From the NCBI RefSeq assembly GCF_018200035.1, contig NZ_CP073581.1:1670501-1734500 (forward strand): DNA of 64,000 bases, in the 5' to 3' direction. Positions 56,573-64,000 of the stretch are shown here, piece by piece. The notes beneath the pieces are model-generated. The model was not told the DNA's origin and did not search any database. It worked only from the letters and a program-made list of their open reading frames with translations. Numbering within the stretch: the first letter of the stretch is position 1; each line of letters starts with the position of its first letter. Position numbers and translations under genes: made by a program. The stretch is from Sulfitobacter albidus (GTDB lineage: Bacteria; Pseudomonadota; Alphaproteobacteria; Rhodobacterales; Rhodobacteraceae).

Positions 56573-56958
56573 TCACACCGTCGGGATACCTTTTTCGCGG
56601 CAATTGGCAGTCACCACTTCGGCATCGATCGTCCGCAAGCCCTTGGGCAGGCTCGGCGAGATTGTGTAAACAGCATCGGCCCGCCAAATGCCACCCTCGA
56701 TTTCGACATTTGTGCGCACATGTCTTGCGAATCCGTAGCCGCGAATAAGGGTATATTGCGCGGCTGCACATTCCGCGTAAGCCGCGACGTTTTCGGGCGC
56801 CATCGCCTTGGTCATCGCGACGTTGAATTGCACCAGATCCCCATCCAGCAGCACGGTGTCCACGCCCCTGTATTCGGGGATGAAATCCTCGGCCACGGGG
56901 GGGCGGGGTCGCAGCCGGCCAGCGCCAGCAGCGCGAGGGCGGCGGCGGCGCGCCTCAC
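56573..56958 (-). CDS. Small lipoprotein between nuoG and nuoH, frameshifted
   Basis: No complete frame exists as the sequence stands. A GTG at 56958 overlapping the nuoG stop (GTGA) opens [21 protein letters not shown], whose lipobox is LALAGC, and the downstream frame continues [25 protein letters not shown] to 56573. One more C opposite the seven-G run at 56897-56903 joins them into a 128-aa lipoprotein. Its body resembles small Rhodobacteraceae proteins that sit here in the nuo operon; function unknown. The join is supported by the exact 21-codon fit and by the same error type in six other genes. Confidence 0.72.
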
Positions 56959-58969
56959 TCGGCCGCCATCGCCTCGGTGCGGCGCGCCTTTGCGTTGGCC
57001 GACAACTCCGCCATCAGGCTCGAGGCGCGCGCGATCGGGTTGGAAAGGTAGAAATCCGTGATCGCGGGCGCAAAAGCCCCCTCACCCAGCGTGCCCGCGT
57101 CGACAGCCTGCCAGTCATTCTCGGCCACCTCGTCGATACGGCCCAGATGCGGCACCGCCTTGACCATGGCCTGCCGCAGCGCGGCAAGGCTGTCGTAGGG
57201 CAGCGTCGCGTCCAGCTCCGCGCTCAGCGCGCGCAGGATGGCCCAGTTTTCCTTGGCCTGACCGGGCGCAAAGCTTGCGCGTTGCGCGATCTGCGGGCGC
57301 CCTTCGGTATTCACGAACAGCCCCGGCTCTTCGGTATAGGCGGCGGCGGGCAGGATGATGTCGGCGCGGTGCGCACCGCGATCCCCGTGGGAGCCTTGAT
57401 AAATCACGAACGGCCCCGCAGGAATGTCGCCCTCATCGGCGCCAAGGTTATAGATCACGTCGCATTTCAGGATTTCCGGCACGCCACCCTCGGCAACAGC
57501 CCCCACGTCCATCGCCCCCACGCGGCCCGCCGCCGTGTGCAGCACCATGAGACCCGCGCCGCTGCGCTCCGCGATCTGCATCGCGTGCCCCAGCACGGCA
57601 TCGCCGTCCTCGGCGGCCAGGGCACCCTGCCCCACGATCACCAGCGCGTTCAGCTCCTTGAGCGACGCGTGATCCAGCGACGCCACATGCGCCAGCGCCG
57701 CGCGGTCCGCGCCCATGTGTTCGTATTCATAGGTCAGATCGACCTTGGGGCCGACCACACTCACATCGGCGCCGCGCGCCCAGGCTTTGCGGATGCGCGC
57801 GTTCAGCACAGGCGCCTCGATGGCGGGATTGGTGCCGATCAGCAGGATCTTGTCGGCGGCATCAATATCTTCGACCGCCGCCGTGCCGACATAGCCCGAC
57901 CGGTTGCCCGCGGGCAGCTTGGCCCCATCGGTGCGGCACTCGATCGCGCCGCCCAGCCCCACGACCAATTCCTTGAGCGCAAACGCCGCCTCGACCGGGG
58001 CCAGATCGCCGACCAGCGCGCCGATCTTCTTGCCCTTCATCGCCGCCGCCGCCGCCGCCAGCGCCTCGGGCCATTCGGCGCGGCGCAGCTTGCCGTTCTC
58101 GCGGATATAGGGCGTGTCCAGACGCTGCTTGCGCAGACCGTCCCAGACGAAACGCGTCTTGTCCGAAATCCATTCCTCGTTCACGCCGTCGTGGTTACGC
58201 GGCAGGAACCGCATCACTTCGCGCCCCTTGGTATCCACGCGAATGTTGGACCCCAGCGCGTCCATCACATCGACGCTCTCGGTCTTGGTCAGCTCCCACG
58301 GGCGCGCGGTAAAGGCGTAGGGCTTCGACACCAGCGCGCCGACGGGGCACAGATCAATGATGTTGCCCTGCATGTTGCTGTCGAGCGTCTCGCCCAGATA
58401 GGCGGTAATCTCGGCATCCTCGCCACGGCCCGTCTGGCCCATCTGCGTGATGCCCGCCACCTCGGTGGTGAAGCGCACGCAGCGGGTGCAGGAAATGCAG
58501 CGCGTCATGTGGGTTTCGACCAAGGGGCCCAGATCCAGATCCTCGGTCGCGCGCTTGGGCTCGCGGTAGCGCGAGAAATCCACACCGTAGGCCATCGCCT
58601 GATCCTGCAGGTCACACTCGCCGCCCTGATCGCAGATCGGGCAATCCAGCGGGTGATTGATCAACAGGAATTCCATCACCCCCTCGCGGGCCTTCTTGAC
58701 CATGGGCGAGTTGGTTTTCACGACCGGTGGCTGGCCCTCGGGGCCGGGGCGCAGATCGCGCACCTGCATCGCACAGGAGGCCGCAGGCTTGGGGGGCCGC
58801 CCACGACTTCCACAAGACACATCCGGCAGTTGCCCGCGATCGACAGCCGCTCGTGATAGCAGAAACGCGGCACCTCGATGCCCGCCTGCTCACACGCCTG
58901 AATGAGGGTCATCGCCCCATCGGCTTCCACTTCGTTCCCGTCGATGATGATCTTGCGCGTATCGCTCAT
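56955..58969 (-). CDS. nuoG: NADH-quinone oxidoreductase subunit G, interrupted by a -1 frameshift
   Basis: 671 aa when joined. The N-terminal [2Fe-2S] domain has [21 protein letters not shown]; then [18 protein letters not shown], the CISCTRC cluster and a molybdopterin-oxidoreductase-like body. The frame breaks after LVEVVGGPP: the six-G run at 58791-58796 (C on the coding strand) needs a seventh to give [21 protein letters not shown]. Consensus error is most likely, since all other nuo genes downstream are intact. It starts 4 bp after the DUF5333 gene. Confidence 0.94.
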
Positions 58970-58973
58970 GGGT

Positions 58974-59375
58974 TCACTTTTCTCTCAGCAACGAGCCGAT
59001 GCGGCTCGACTTTTGGATCTCACTGCGCCCGAGGGCACAATAACTCTGCGGGTCCGACTCTGACACGCCATTGGCTTTGAAATAGGCCGCACCCCGCGCC
59101 TTCATGCGCGCCTTTTCGGTATCGCTGTCGGCATAGGCATCGATCTCGGCGTCGGTATAGCCCAGCTTGCGGGCCTCTTTCTTGACGTCGTTGTACATGC
59201 GCAGCGCACGCACCATCCGCGCCGAGATATCGGGGCAATTCTTGCGGATCTCGTTGGCCACGGCCACGTCGAACACCGCGTTGTCAATCGACGCCACGTC
59301 GCGCAGCGCGGGTTTGGCAGCCACGGCGGGGGCCGTCAGGGCAATCACGGTGGTGGCAATCATCAGATGTCGCAT
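58974..59375 (-). CDS. DUF5333 secreted protein in the nuo operon
   Basis: 133 aa with a signal peptide (about residues 1-20, [20 protein letters not shown]). The body [34 protein letters not shown] and the C-terminal [16 protein letters not shown], with two Cys, fit DUF5333, a Rhodobacteraceae family found within nuo operons. Probably periplasmic; function unknown. AGGAGA lies 6 nt before the ATG at 59375. The upstream 111-bp gap has no gene. Confidence 0.8.
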   Translation of the reverse strand: MRHLMIATTVIALTAPAVAAKPALRDVASIDNAVFDVAVANEIRKNCPDISARMVRALRMYNDVKKEARKLGYTDAEIDAYADSDTEKARMKARGAAYFKANGVSESDPQSYCALGRSEIQKSSRIGSLLREK

Positions 59376-59486
59376 ACTCGTTCTCCTCAAGTGTAATCGG
59401 GTCTATGCCCGCCCTACAGATGGGAATCTGTCCCTTTGCTATGCAATATCAACGCGCCGCTGGCGAGGCCGCACGCCGTCTTTTCC

Positions 59487-59819
59487 TTATCGCGCGCCCG
59501 GGCACGTGCCGGAAAGCGTCAGTGTGTCGCGGTCGATGGGCAGCTGCCCCTCGGGGGTGTCGGGCCCCACCGCCCATTCGATGTCAGAGCTGCCGTAGGT
59601 GTTCACACAATAGGTGATCGCCTCGTATTCACCGGCCTGCACCGCCCCCGTCAGCGATTTCGACACCGGGCGCACGGTCACGACAAACTGGTCTAGCTGG
59701 CGGTCAACCTTGCGCAGCTTGGCGTTGTAGAACTGCCCGTCGAAAAAGATGCGATCCTCCGCAGAGGTGCAGCCGATCAACAGGGCGGAGGCGCAGGCAA
59801 GCAGGATGGCAGATTTCAT
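59487..59819 (-). CDS. Small lipoprotein in the nuo operon
   Basis: 110 aa. The lipoprotein signal MKSAILLACASALLIGCTS has lipobox LLIGC. The body is beta-rich with two further Cys (YCVNTYG and SGTCPG) that could form a disulfide. The ATG at 59819 lies 6 nt after AGGAG; the ATG at 59825 abuts it. Not a known complex I subunit; family not recognised. Confidence 0.72.
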   Translation of the reverse strand: MKSAILLACASALLIGCTSAEDRIFFDGQFYNAKLRKVDRQLDQFVVTVRPVSKSLTGAVQAGEYEAITYCVNTYGSSDIEWAVGPDTPEGQLPIDRDTLTLSGTCPGAR

Positions 59820-59916
59820 CGACATCTCCTGCGGACCGGACCCGGCCCGCTAACGGTGTTTTCGCGGCCTCTTATTGCGCAATCGCGCGCCGAGTGCCAG
59901 CGTTTAGACGGCCCCC

Positions 59917-60156
59917 TCACCGCCTTTTGCGCTCCCGCAGGGGGGCCACGCCGTCCAGCGCCTTGCGCAGGAACGCAATCGCCAAATTGCCGCCCACATA
60001 GATCATCGCCACCAGCGCCACATAGACCCACGCAGGCACCAGCCCGTAGGTGATCGCCTGATGCGTGGCCCAGGTGGGCAGCCCAAAGGCCGCAAGCGTC
60101 GCGAGACAGGCGGCAAAACTCAGAAGCCCGTCAAAGATATTGCGGAAAAATCCCAT
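59917..60156 (-). CDS. Small membrane protein in the nuo operon (79 aa)
   Basis: Two hydrophobic helices (about residues 9-30 and 42-63) and a basic end LRERKRR. Third of three consecutive small membrane genes after nuoF. GGGGG lies 5-6 nt before the ATG. No known family recognised. The 59820-59916 gap contains no gene. Confidence 0.65.
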   Translation of the reverse strand: MGFFRNIFDGLLSFAACLATLAAFGLPTWATHQAITYGLVPAWVYVALVAMIYVGGNLAIAFLRKALDGVAPLRERKRR

Positions 60157-60165
60157 GCGCGCCCC

Positions 60166-60489
60166 CTACCCGGTCAACAGGGTGTAGCCCTGCACAAACG
60201 CGAAGCCAAGGATCAGCACCACCAGGACCACCGTCATTCCGGCCATGCCGATGCTGATTTCCAACACCAAACCCAGCAGGGCCTGCCCGGAAAATATCCC
60301 GCCGGCAAAAGCGATGAGCGCCCCCAGAAAAAACAGCCAATCCACTCCCACGCCGGTCATCAGCGAAAACGCCATCATGGCAAGGCCGAGGGTCAGCACC
60401 CCTACGGCGATCAGCAGCTCCCAAAGAGCGTCGCCCACATCGGCACGCTTTTCGTCGTCCGTGCGCCGACGTGGCAGCCAGCCCCACAT
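60166..60489 (-). CDS. Small membrane protein in the nuo operon (107 aa)
   Basis: A charged N-terminus (RRRTDDEKRADVGDAL) is followed by three hydrophobic helices (about 24-44, 49-72 and 78-103). The start at 60489 overlaps the stop of the preceding 94-aa gene (TGATG). Function unknown; not a canonical Nuo subunit. Confidence 0.68.
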   Translation of the reverse strand: MWGWLPRRRTDDEKRADVGDALWELLIAVGVLTLGLAMMAFSLMTGVGVDWLFFLGALIAFAGGIFSGQALLGLVLEISIGMAGMTVVLVVLILGFAFVQGYTLLTG

Positions 60490-60773
60490 CACGCGCGCCG
60501 GGCGAACGCCATCAGCATCAGCGGCACAAAGCTGATCATCGCCATGACGAATTGATACATCGGAACAGCGCCCGGGATCGGCCCCAGCAAGCTGTAGAAG
60601 CTGATCCACCCGCCGCCAAAGAAGATCCCTACCATCGCGAGGATCGGCACCAGCGGGGACCACGCCCAAAACGCGCGGATCCCGAATTTCGGCAAGACCA
60701 TCAGATAAAGCACGATCTGAACCGCCGCGATGGCACCGGGCACCGCGATGAAATTCAGCGCCTCAACCAACAT
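60489..60773 (-). CDS. Small membrane protein in the nuo operon (94 aa)
   Basis: Three hydrophobic helices (about residues 10-30, 35-58 and 66-90). It starts on the nuoF stop (TAATG) and its stop overlaps the next ATG, so the three genes are translationally linked. Family not recognised; by position it is one of the additional reading frames known from nuo operons of this group. Confidence 0.68.
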   Translation of the reverse strand: MLVEALNFIAVPGAIAAVQIVLYLMVLPKFGIRAFWAWSPLVPILAMVGIFFGGGWISFYSLLGPIPGAVPMYQFVMAMISFVPLMLMAFARRA

Positions 60774-62068
60774 TACTCCGCAGCGACCGCCGGACGGCCC
60801 TTGCGCTTATGCGCGATGCGGTCCTCGATCTCGTCGCGGAAGTGGCGGATCAGCCCCTGAATGGGCCAGGCCGCCGCATCGCCAAGCGCACAGATGGTGT
60901 GCCCCTCGACCTGCTTGGTCACGTCCAGCAGCATGTCGATCTCATGCGGCTCCGCGTCGCCCTTCACCAGACGGTCCATCACCCGCATCATCCAGCCGGT
61001 GCCTTCACGGCACGGCGTGCACTGGCCGCAGCTTTCGTGCTTGTAGAACTTCGCCAGCCGCCAGATCGCCTTGATGATATCGGTGTTCTGATCCATCACG
61101 ATCACCGCCGCCGTGCCAAGGCCCGACTGCAACTCGTTGCGCAGATAGTCGAAATCCATGGTCGCCGCGCGCATCGGCTTGCCCGGCACCATCGGCACCG
61201 ACGATCCACCGGGGATCACTGCCTTGAGGTTGTCCCAACCGCCACGGATCCCGCCGCAATGCTTGTCTATCAGCTCCTCGAACGAAATGCTCATCGCCTC
61301 TTCGACGACGCAGGGGTTGTTGACGTGGCCCGAGATCGCAAACAGCTTGGTGCCCGCGTTGTTAGGCCGACCAAAGCCCGCGAACCATTCGCCACCGCGC
61401 CGCAGGATCGTCGGCACGACCGCGATGGATTCGACGTTGTTCACCGTCGTGGGGCAGCCATAAAGGCCCGCACCCGCCGGGAACGGCGGCTTCATGCGCG
61501 GCATGCCCTTCTTGCCCTCAAGCGATTCCAGCAGCGCGGTTTCCTCGCCGCAGATGTAGGCGCCCGCGCCGTGGTGCAGGTAGATGTCGAAGTCCCAGCC
61601 GGATTTTGCGGCATTCTTGCCCACCAGCCCGGCCTCATAGGCCTCGTCGATGGCCGCCTGAAGCGCCTCTTTCTCGCGGATGTATTCGCCGCGGATGTAG
61701 ATGTAGCAGGCATTGGCGTTCATCGCGAAGGACGCGATCAGGCATCCCTCGATCAGCGTGTGCGGATCGTGGCGCATGATCTCGCGGTCCTTGCAGGTGC
61801 CGGGCTCGGATTCGTCGGCGTTGACGACAAGATAGCTGGGCCGCCCGTCGGATTCCTTGGGCATGAACGACCATTTCAGACCGGTCGGAAAGCCCGCACC
61901 GCCCCGGCCCCGCAGACCGGAGGCTTTCATCTCGTCGATGATCCAGTCGCGGCCCTTCTTGATGATGTTTGCGGTTCCGTCCCAATGGCCACGCGCCTGC
62001 GCACCCTTCAGCGTGCGGTCGTGCATGCCGTAGATATTGGTGAAAATCCGGTCTTTGTCCTGCAACAT
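60773..62068 (-). CDS. nuoF: NADH-quinone oxidoreductase subunit F
   Basis: NADH-oxidising subunit with FMN and cluster N3. 431 aa. The FMN region is [19 protein letters not shown] (in part), the NADH site [19 protein letters not shown], and the cluster ligands [15 protein letters not shown] plus a later Cys in [13 protein letters not shown]. It starts 3 nt after the DUF5337 stop. Confidence 0.97.
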   Translation of the reverse strand: MLQDKDRIFTNIYGMHDRTLKGAQARGHWDGTANIIKKGRDWIIDEMKASGLRGRGGAGFPTGLKWSFMPKESDGRPSYLVVNADESEPGTCKDREIMRHDPHTLIEGCLIASFAMNANACYIYIRGEYIREKEALQAAIDEAYEAGLVGKNAAKSGWDFDIYLHHGAGAYICGEETALLESLEGKKGMPRMKPPFPAGAGLYGCPTTVNNVESIAVVPTILRRGGEWFAGFGRPNNAGTKLFAISGHVNNPCVVEEAMSISFEELIDKHCGGIRGGWDNLKAVIPGGSSVPMVPGKPMRAATMDFDYLRNELQSGLGTAAVIVMDQNTDIIKAIWRLAKFYKHESCGQCTPCREGTGWMMRVMDRLVKGDAEPHEIDMLLDVTKQVEGHTICALGDAAAWPIQGLIRHFRDEIEDRIAHKRKGRPAVAAE

Positions 62069-62071
62069 CTG

Positions 62072-62296
62072 CTATCCATCCTTTTCGGACTGGCGCGCGC
62101 GCCACATCCTGACTGCTTGTATGATCACCCACAGGAACACGGCGGCAATGCCCAGCTCCAACAGGCCCATGATCTGGTTTGACCAGCCAAAGCTGACCCC
62201 GGCGAATTGAATGCCCATAAAGGCAAACGCCGCCGCAATACTTACCAAAGCCAGCCGCCGCCCGTCCCGAGACAGTTTGTCGTCCCTTTCATGCAC
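62072..62296 (-). CDS. DUF5337 small membrane protein
   Basis: 74 aa with two hydrophobic helices (about residues 14-34 and 40-62) between a charged N-terminus (MHERDDKLSRDGRRLA) and a charged end (RARQSEKDG). Matches the pattern of DUF5337, a Rhodobacteraceae family next to nuoF. Function unknown. Confidence 0.75.
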   Translation of the reverse strand: MHERDDKLSRDGRRLALVSIAAAFAFMGIQFAGVSFGWSNQIMGLLELGIAAVFLWVIIQAVRMWRARQSEKDG

Positions 62297-62311
62297 GGGC
62301 GGCAGCCATTT

Positions 62312-63202
62312 TCAGCTTTTCTTCTTCTTGCGCGAGAATTCCGTCTCGCCGCCCTTGGCCAGAACCTTGGCCTGGCTCATCCAGTCGTCCCGTTCGATGC
62401 GGCCCTTGAAACGCAGGCGGCTGTCGACCCAGGCGATTTCCTTTTTGCCCCATTTGGCGACCTGATCGAAATGCCAGATCCCCATCTCGTTGAGCGTGCC
62501 TTCCAGCTTGGGCCCCACACCGCTGATGAGTTTGAGATCGTCCGCTCCCTCTGAGCGTGGCGCGTCCATCAGCTCGGGCGCGCTGCCCGGCCCTTCGGCG
62601 GGCGACGGGGCCGCCTGCGGTGTCGGGGCGGCCGGCGCTGCGGCATCGGCCGTAACAGGCGCGCCGCCGGGGATCGGCTCTGCCGGGGCAGCCACGCTGT
62701 CGTTCTCGTACTTCCACTCGCCCTTGCGCGCCGCAAGCTCCTGCTGGCCCGGCAACTCCTTGGACGGCTTCACGATCGTGCTTGCCGATGCCGCCGGGGC
62801 CGCAGCCGTCGCGGCCGTGCCCGAAACGGCGGCCATCGTGCCCAGCGGCTGCGTCATATCAACGTCCGACGTCCCATCCGCATCGCCCGAGCCTGCCACG
62901 GTTGCAGCACTGCCGGCGCGTGTCACCTCGGCCGCGGGGGTCTTTTTCTTTTCCGCCTCGGCGGCATAGCGATTTGCGGGTTTGGACGCCTCGTCGCTCA
63001 GATCCGCCTTGGCCGTCTGGCCCCGACACACGAACAGGCCCAGCACCAGCCCCAGCACAAAGCCGATCAGCCCGCCGGTAAAAATCGCCTGAAGCGCGCC
63101 GAATGCCGCCATCCAGTACAGCATGATCATCGCCAGGAACCCGACAACCGCCGCAATCCCCCAGCATATCAGCTGACATTCCGTGTTATTCTGTTGTGCC
63201 AT
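62312..63202 (-). CDS. Membrane protein with C-terminal helix-hairpin-helix-like module
   Basis: 296 aa. Two N-terminal hydrophobic segments (about residues 10-32 and 38-58, the latter GGLIGFVLGLVLGLFVC) are followed by a long Ala/Pro/Thr-rich linker (about 65-215) and a C-terminal module (about 220-290): [44 protein letters not shown], then FKGRIERDDW. The same module ends the adjacent NuoE. ISGVGPKLE is a helix-hairpin-helix pattern. The gene lies between nuoE and the DUF5337 gene. It may bind nucleic acid or, more likely here, serve as a protein-docking domain; this is not known. Confidence 0.78.
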   Translation of the reverse strand: MAQQNNTECQLICWGIAAVVGFLAMIMLYWMAAFGALQAIFTGGLIGFVLGLVLGLFVCRGQTAKADLSDEASKPANRYAAEAEKKKTPAAEVTRAGSAATVAGSGDADGTSDVDMTQPLGTMAAVSGTAATAAAPAASASTIVKPSKELPGQQELAARKGEWKYENDSVAAPAEPIPGGAPVTADAAAPAAPTPQAAPSPAEGPGSAPELMDAPRSEGADDLKLISGVGPKLEGTLNEMGIWHFDQVAKWGKKEIAWVDSRLRFKGRIERDDWMSQAKVLAKGGETEFSRKKKKS

Positions 63203-63239
63203 AATCGTAAACTATCCCCCAATGGATATGCTCGGGCGG

Positions 63240-64000
63240 TTACGAATACCGCCCGTCTTTGCTGGCCTTGGCAGAGAATTCAGTGGCTTCCCCCCGCGCA
63301 AGACGCCCGGCCTGATCCACCCATGCATCGCGCGACGCACGGCCCTTGAACCCTTCGAGGTTCTGATCAACCCAGGCCAGCTCATCTTGGCCCCATTTTG
63401 CGATTTGGTCAAAATGGAAAAAACCCATCGAATTTAACAGTGACTCGAGCTTCGGCCCAACGCCCTTGATCAGCTTGAGATCATCGGCCCCTTCCTTGCG
63501 CGGCGCCTTCATCGTGCGGGGCTTCTTGCCGGGGCCTGCGGGGCTGCCGCTTTGTGCCTTTACATCCGCTTTTTGGTCGGGGGCGACGCTGCCGCGCTTG
63601 GGCTTGGCGACGGGGCGGGCCTCGGGCGCCTCCCCTTCGACGTTCGAATGCTTGTCAGAGGCATCGCCCCGGTCGCGGGGGCTGCGTCTTCCCCAGGCAA
63701 CCGCCCGCCCTGCTTTCCGTCGGGCCCATCGGGCGGCATCAGGTCACTGCGCGCGGGCTTCGGCGCCTTGCCGGTGTTCGCCGCCTTGCCCTGCCACGGC
63801 GCCAGCAAGGGCACCTCGGTCCCGTCGATGCGTTTGACCGTATCGCCGATATCCGTCGCCAGCTGCGCGCTTGCGTTATACTGCGTCTTGCCGCTGTCCC
63901 ATTCGGTCAGGCTGGTCAGCCCGCTCAAAGGCTCAGAGGCATAGCGCCCGTTCTGCGGCCCCGGCGTCGGCACCTTGCCCGCCGCCAGATCGTCGATCAG
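63240..64000 (-). CDS. nuoE: NADH-quinone oxidoreductase subunit E, C-terminal part, frameshifted
   Basis: The right edge of the window cuts the gene; the [2Fe-2S] domain lies outside. Visible are [18 protein letters not shown] (end of the conserved domain), a linker, and a C-terminal module [23 protein letters not shown] then [19 protein letters not shown] and [10 protein letters not shown], which standard NuoE proteins lack but Rhodobacteraceae forms carry. Two frames must be joined: one extra base near the G run 63677-63681 (or the C run 63667-63670) links GEDAAP to [12 protein letters not shown]. The last codons end at a TAA 37 bp before the next gene. Confidence 0.85.

Noticed and set aside
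56808..58856. A 682-codon plus-strand frame opposite nuoG
   Set aside because: Shadow; nuoG is clearly on the minus strand with cluster-binding cysteines.

Overview
The window is a GC-rich stretch of an alphaproteobacterial chromosome. It most likely comes from the Rhodobacteraceae, Roseobacter group. The evidence is the gene order nuoE-F-G-H-I-J-K-L-M-N followed by birA, coaX and RNase J, with small family-specific genes between the nuo genes (DUF5333, DUF5337, a carboxymuconolactone-decarboxylase-like gene). tatABC and surE-pcm-nlpD blocks and a Hint-domain protein fit the same group. I see no tRNA, rRNA, insertion sequence, prophage or CRISPR array.

Layout. 1-6510: a LysR regulator, a candidate small RNA, a secreted PRC-barrel-like protein, purL, then a convergent MoxR ATPase/VWA pair. 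6749-12516: a tightly coupled five-gene surface-glycan cluster (three glycosyltransferase domains, one sulfotransferase-like protein, one degenerate sulfotransferase-like domain, one FkbM methyltransferase). 12623-17029: an unrecognised protein, pyrC, pyrE and dnaB. 17139-25056: a secreted hydrolase, a DUF1194 protein, alr, pqiA-like, a membrane coiled-coil protein, radA, cvpA and a histidine kinase. 25167-30548: purF, a small GspC-like protein, an SDR, surE, pcm and an NlpD-like lipoprotein. 30561-33830: DUF815-tatCBA on the minus strand and a divergent YafY/WYL regulator. 34019-39204 (minus): two Lin0512 paralogues, an ABC ATPase, a sodium:solute symporter, a DNA-alkylation-repair protein and an SDR. 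39339-45159: a Hint protein, an NTF2-like protein, prfC coupled to a fourth glycosyltransferase, and a DEAD-box helicase. 45235-64000 (minus): RNase J, coaX, birA and the distal part of the complex I operon, with nuoE cut by the right edge; nuoA-D should lie beyond it.

Sequence quality matters here. Seven genes (purL, radA, purF, prfC, a lipoprotein behind nuoG, nuoG and nuoE) each carry a single-base deletion that is best placed in a run of C or G. All seven shifts have the same sign, and most of these genes are housekeeping genes. I read them as consensus errors and annotate each gene as one locus spanning the break.

The observations most worth following are: a candidate ~80-nt small RNA with a CCTCCCT single-stranded region behind two direct repeats 22 bp apart (994-1160); a DnaA box inside the dnaB promoter; the symporter/ABC-ATPase/Lin0512 operon; a C-terminal helix-hairpin-helix-like module shared by NuoE and its neighbour; a four-copy dispersed 24-bp repeat; and a palindrome pair occurring at two loci.
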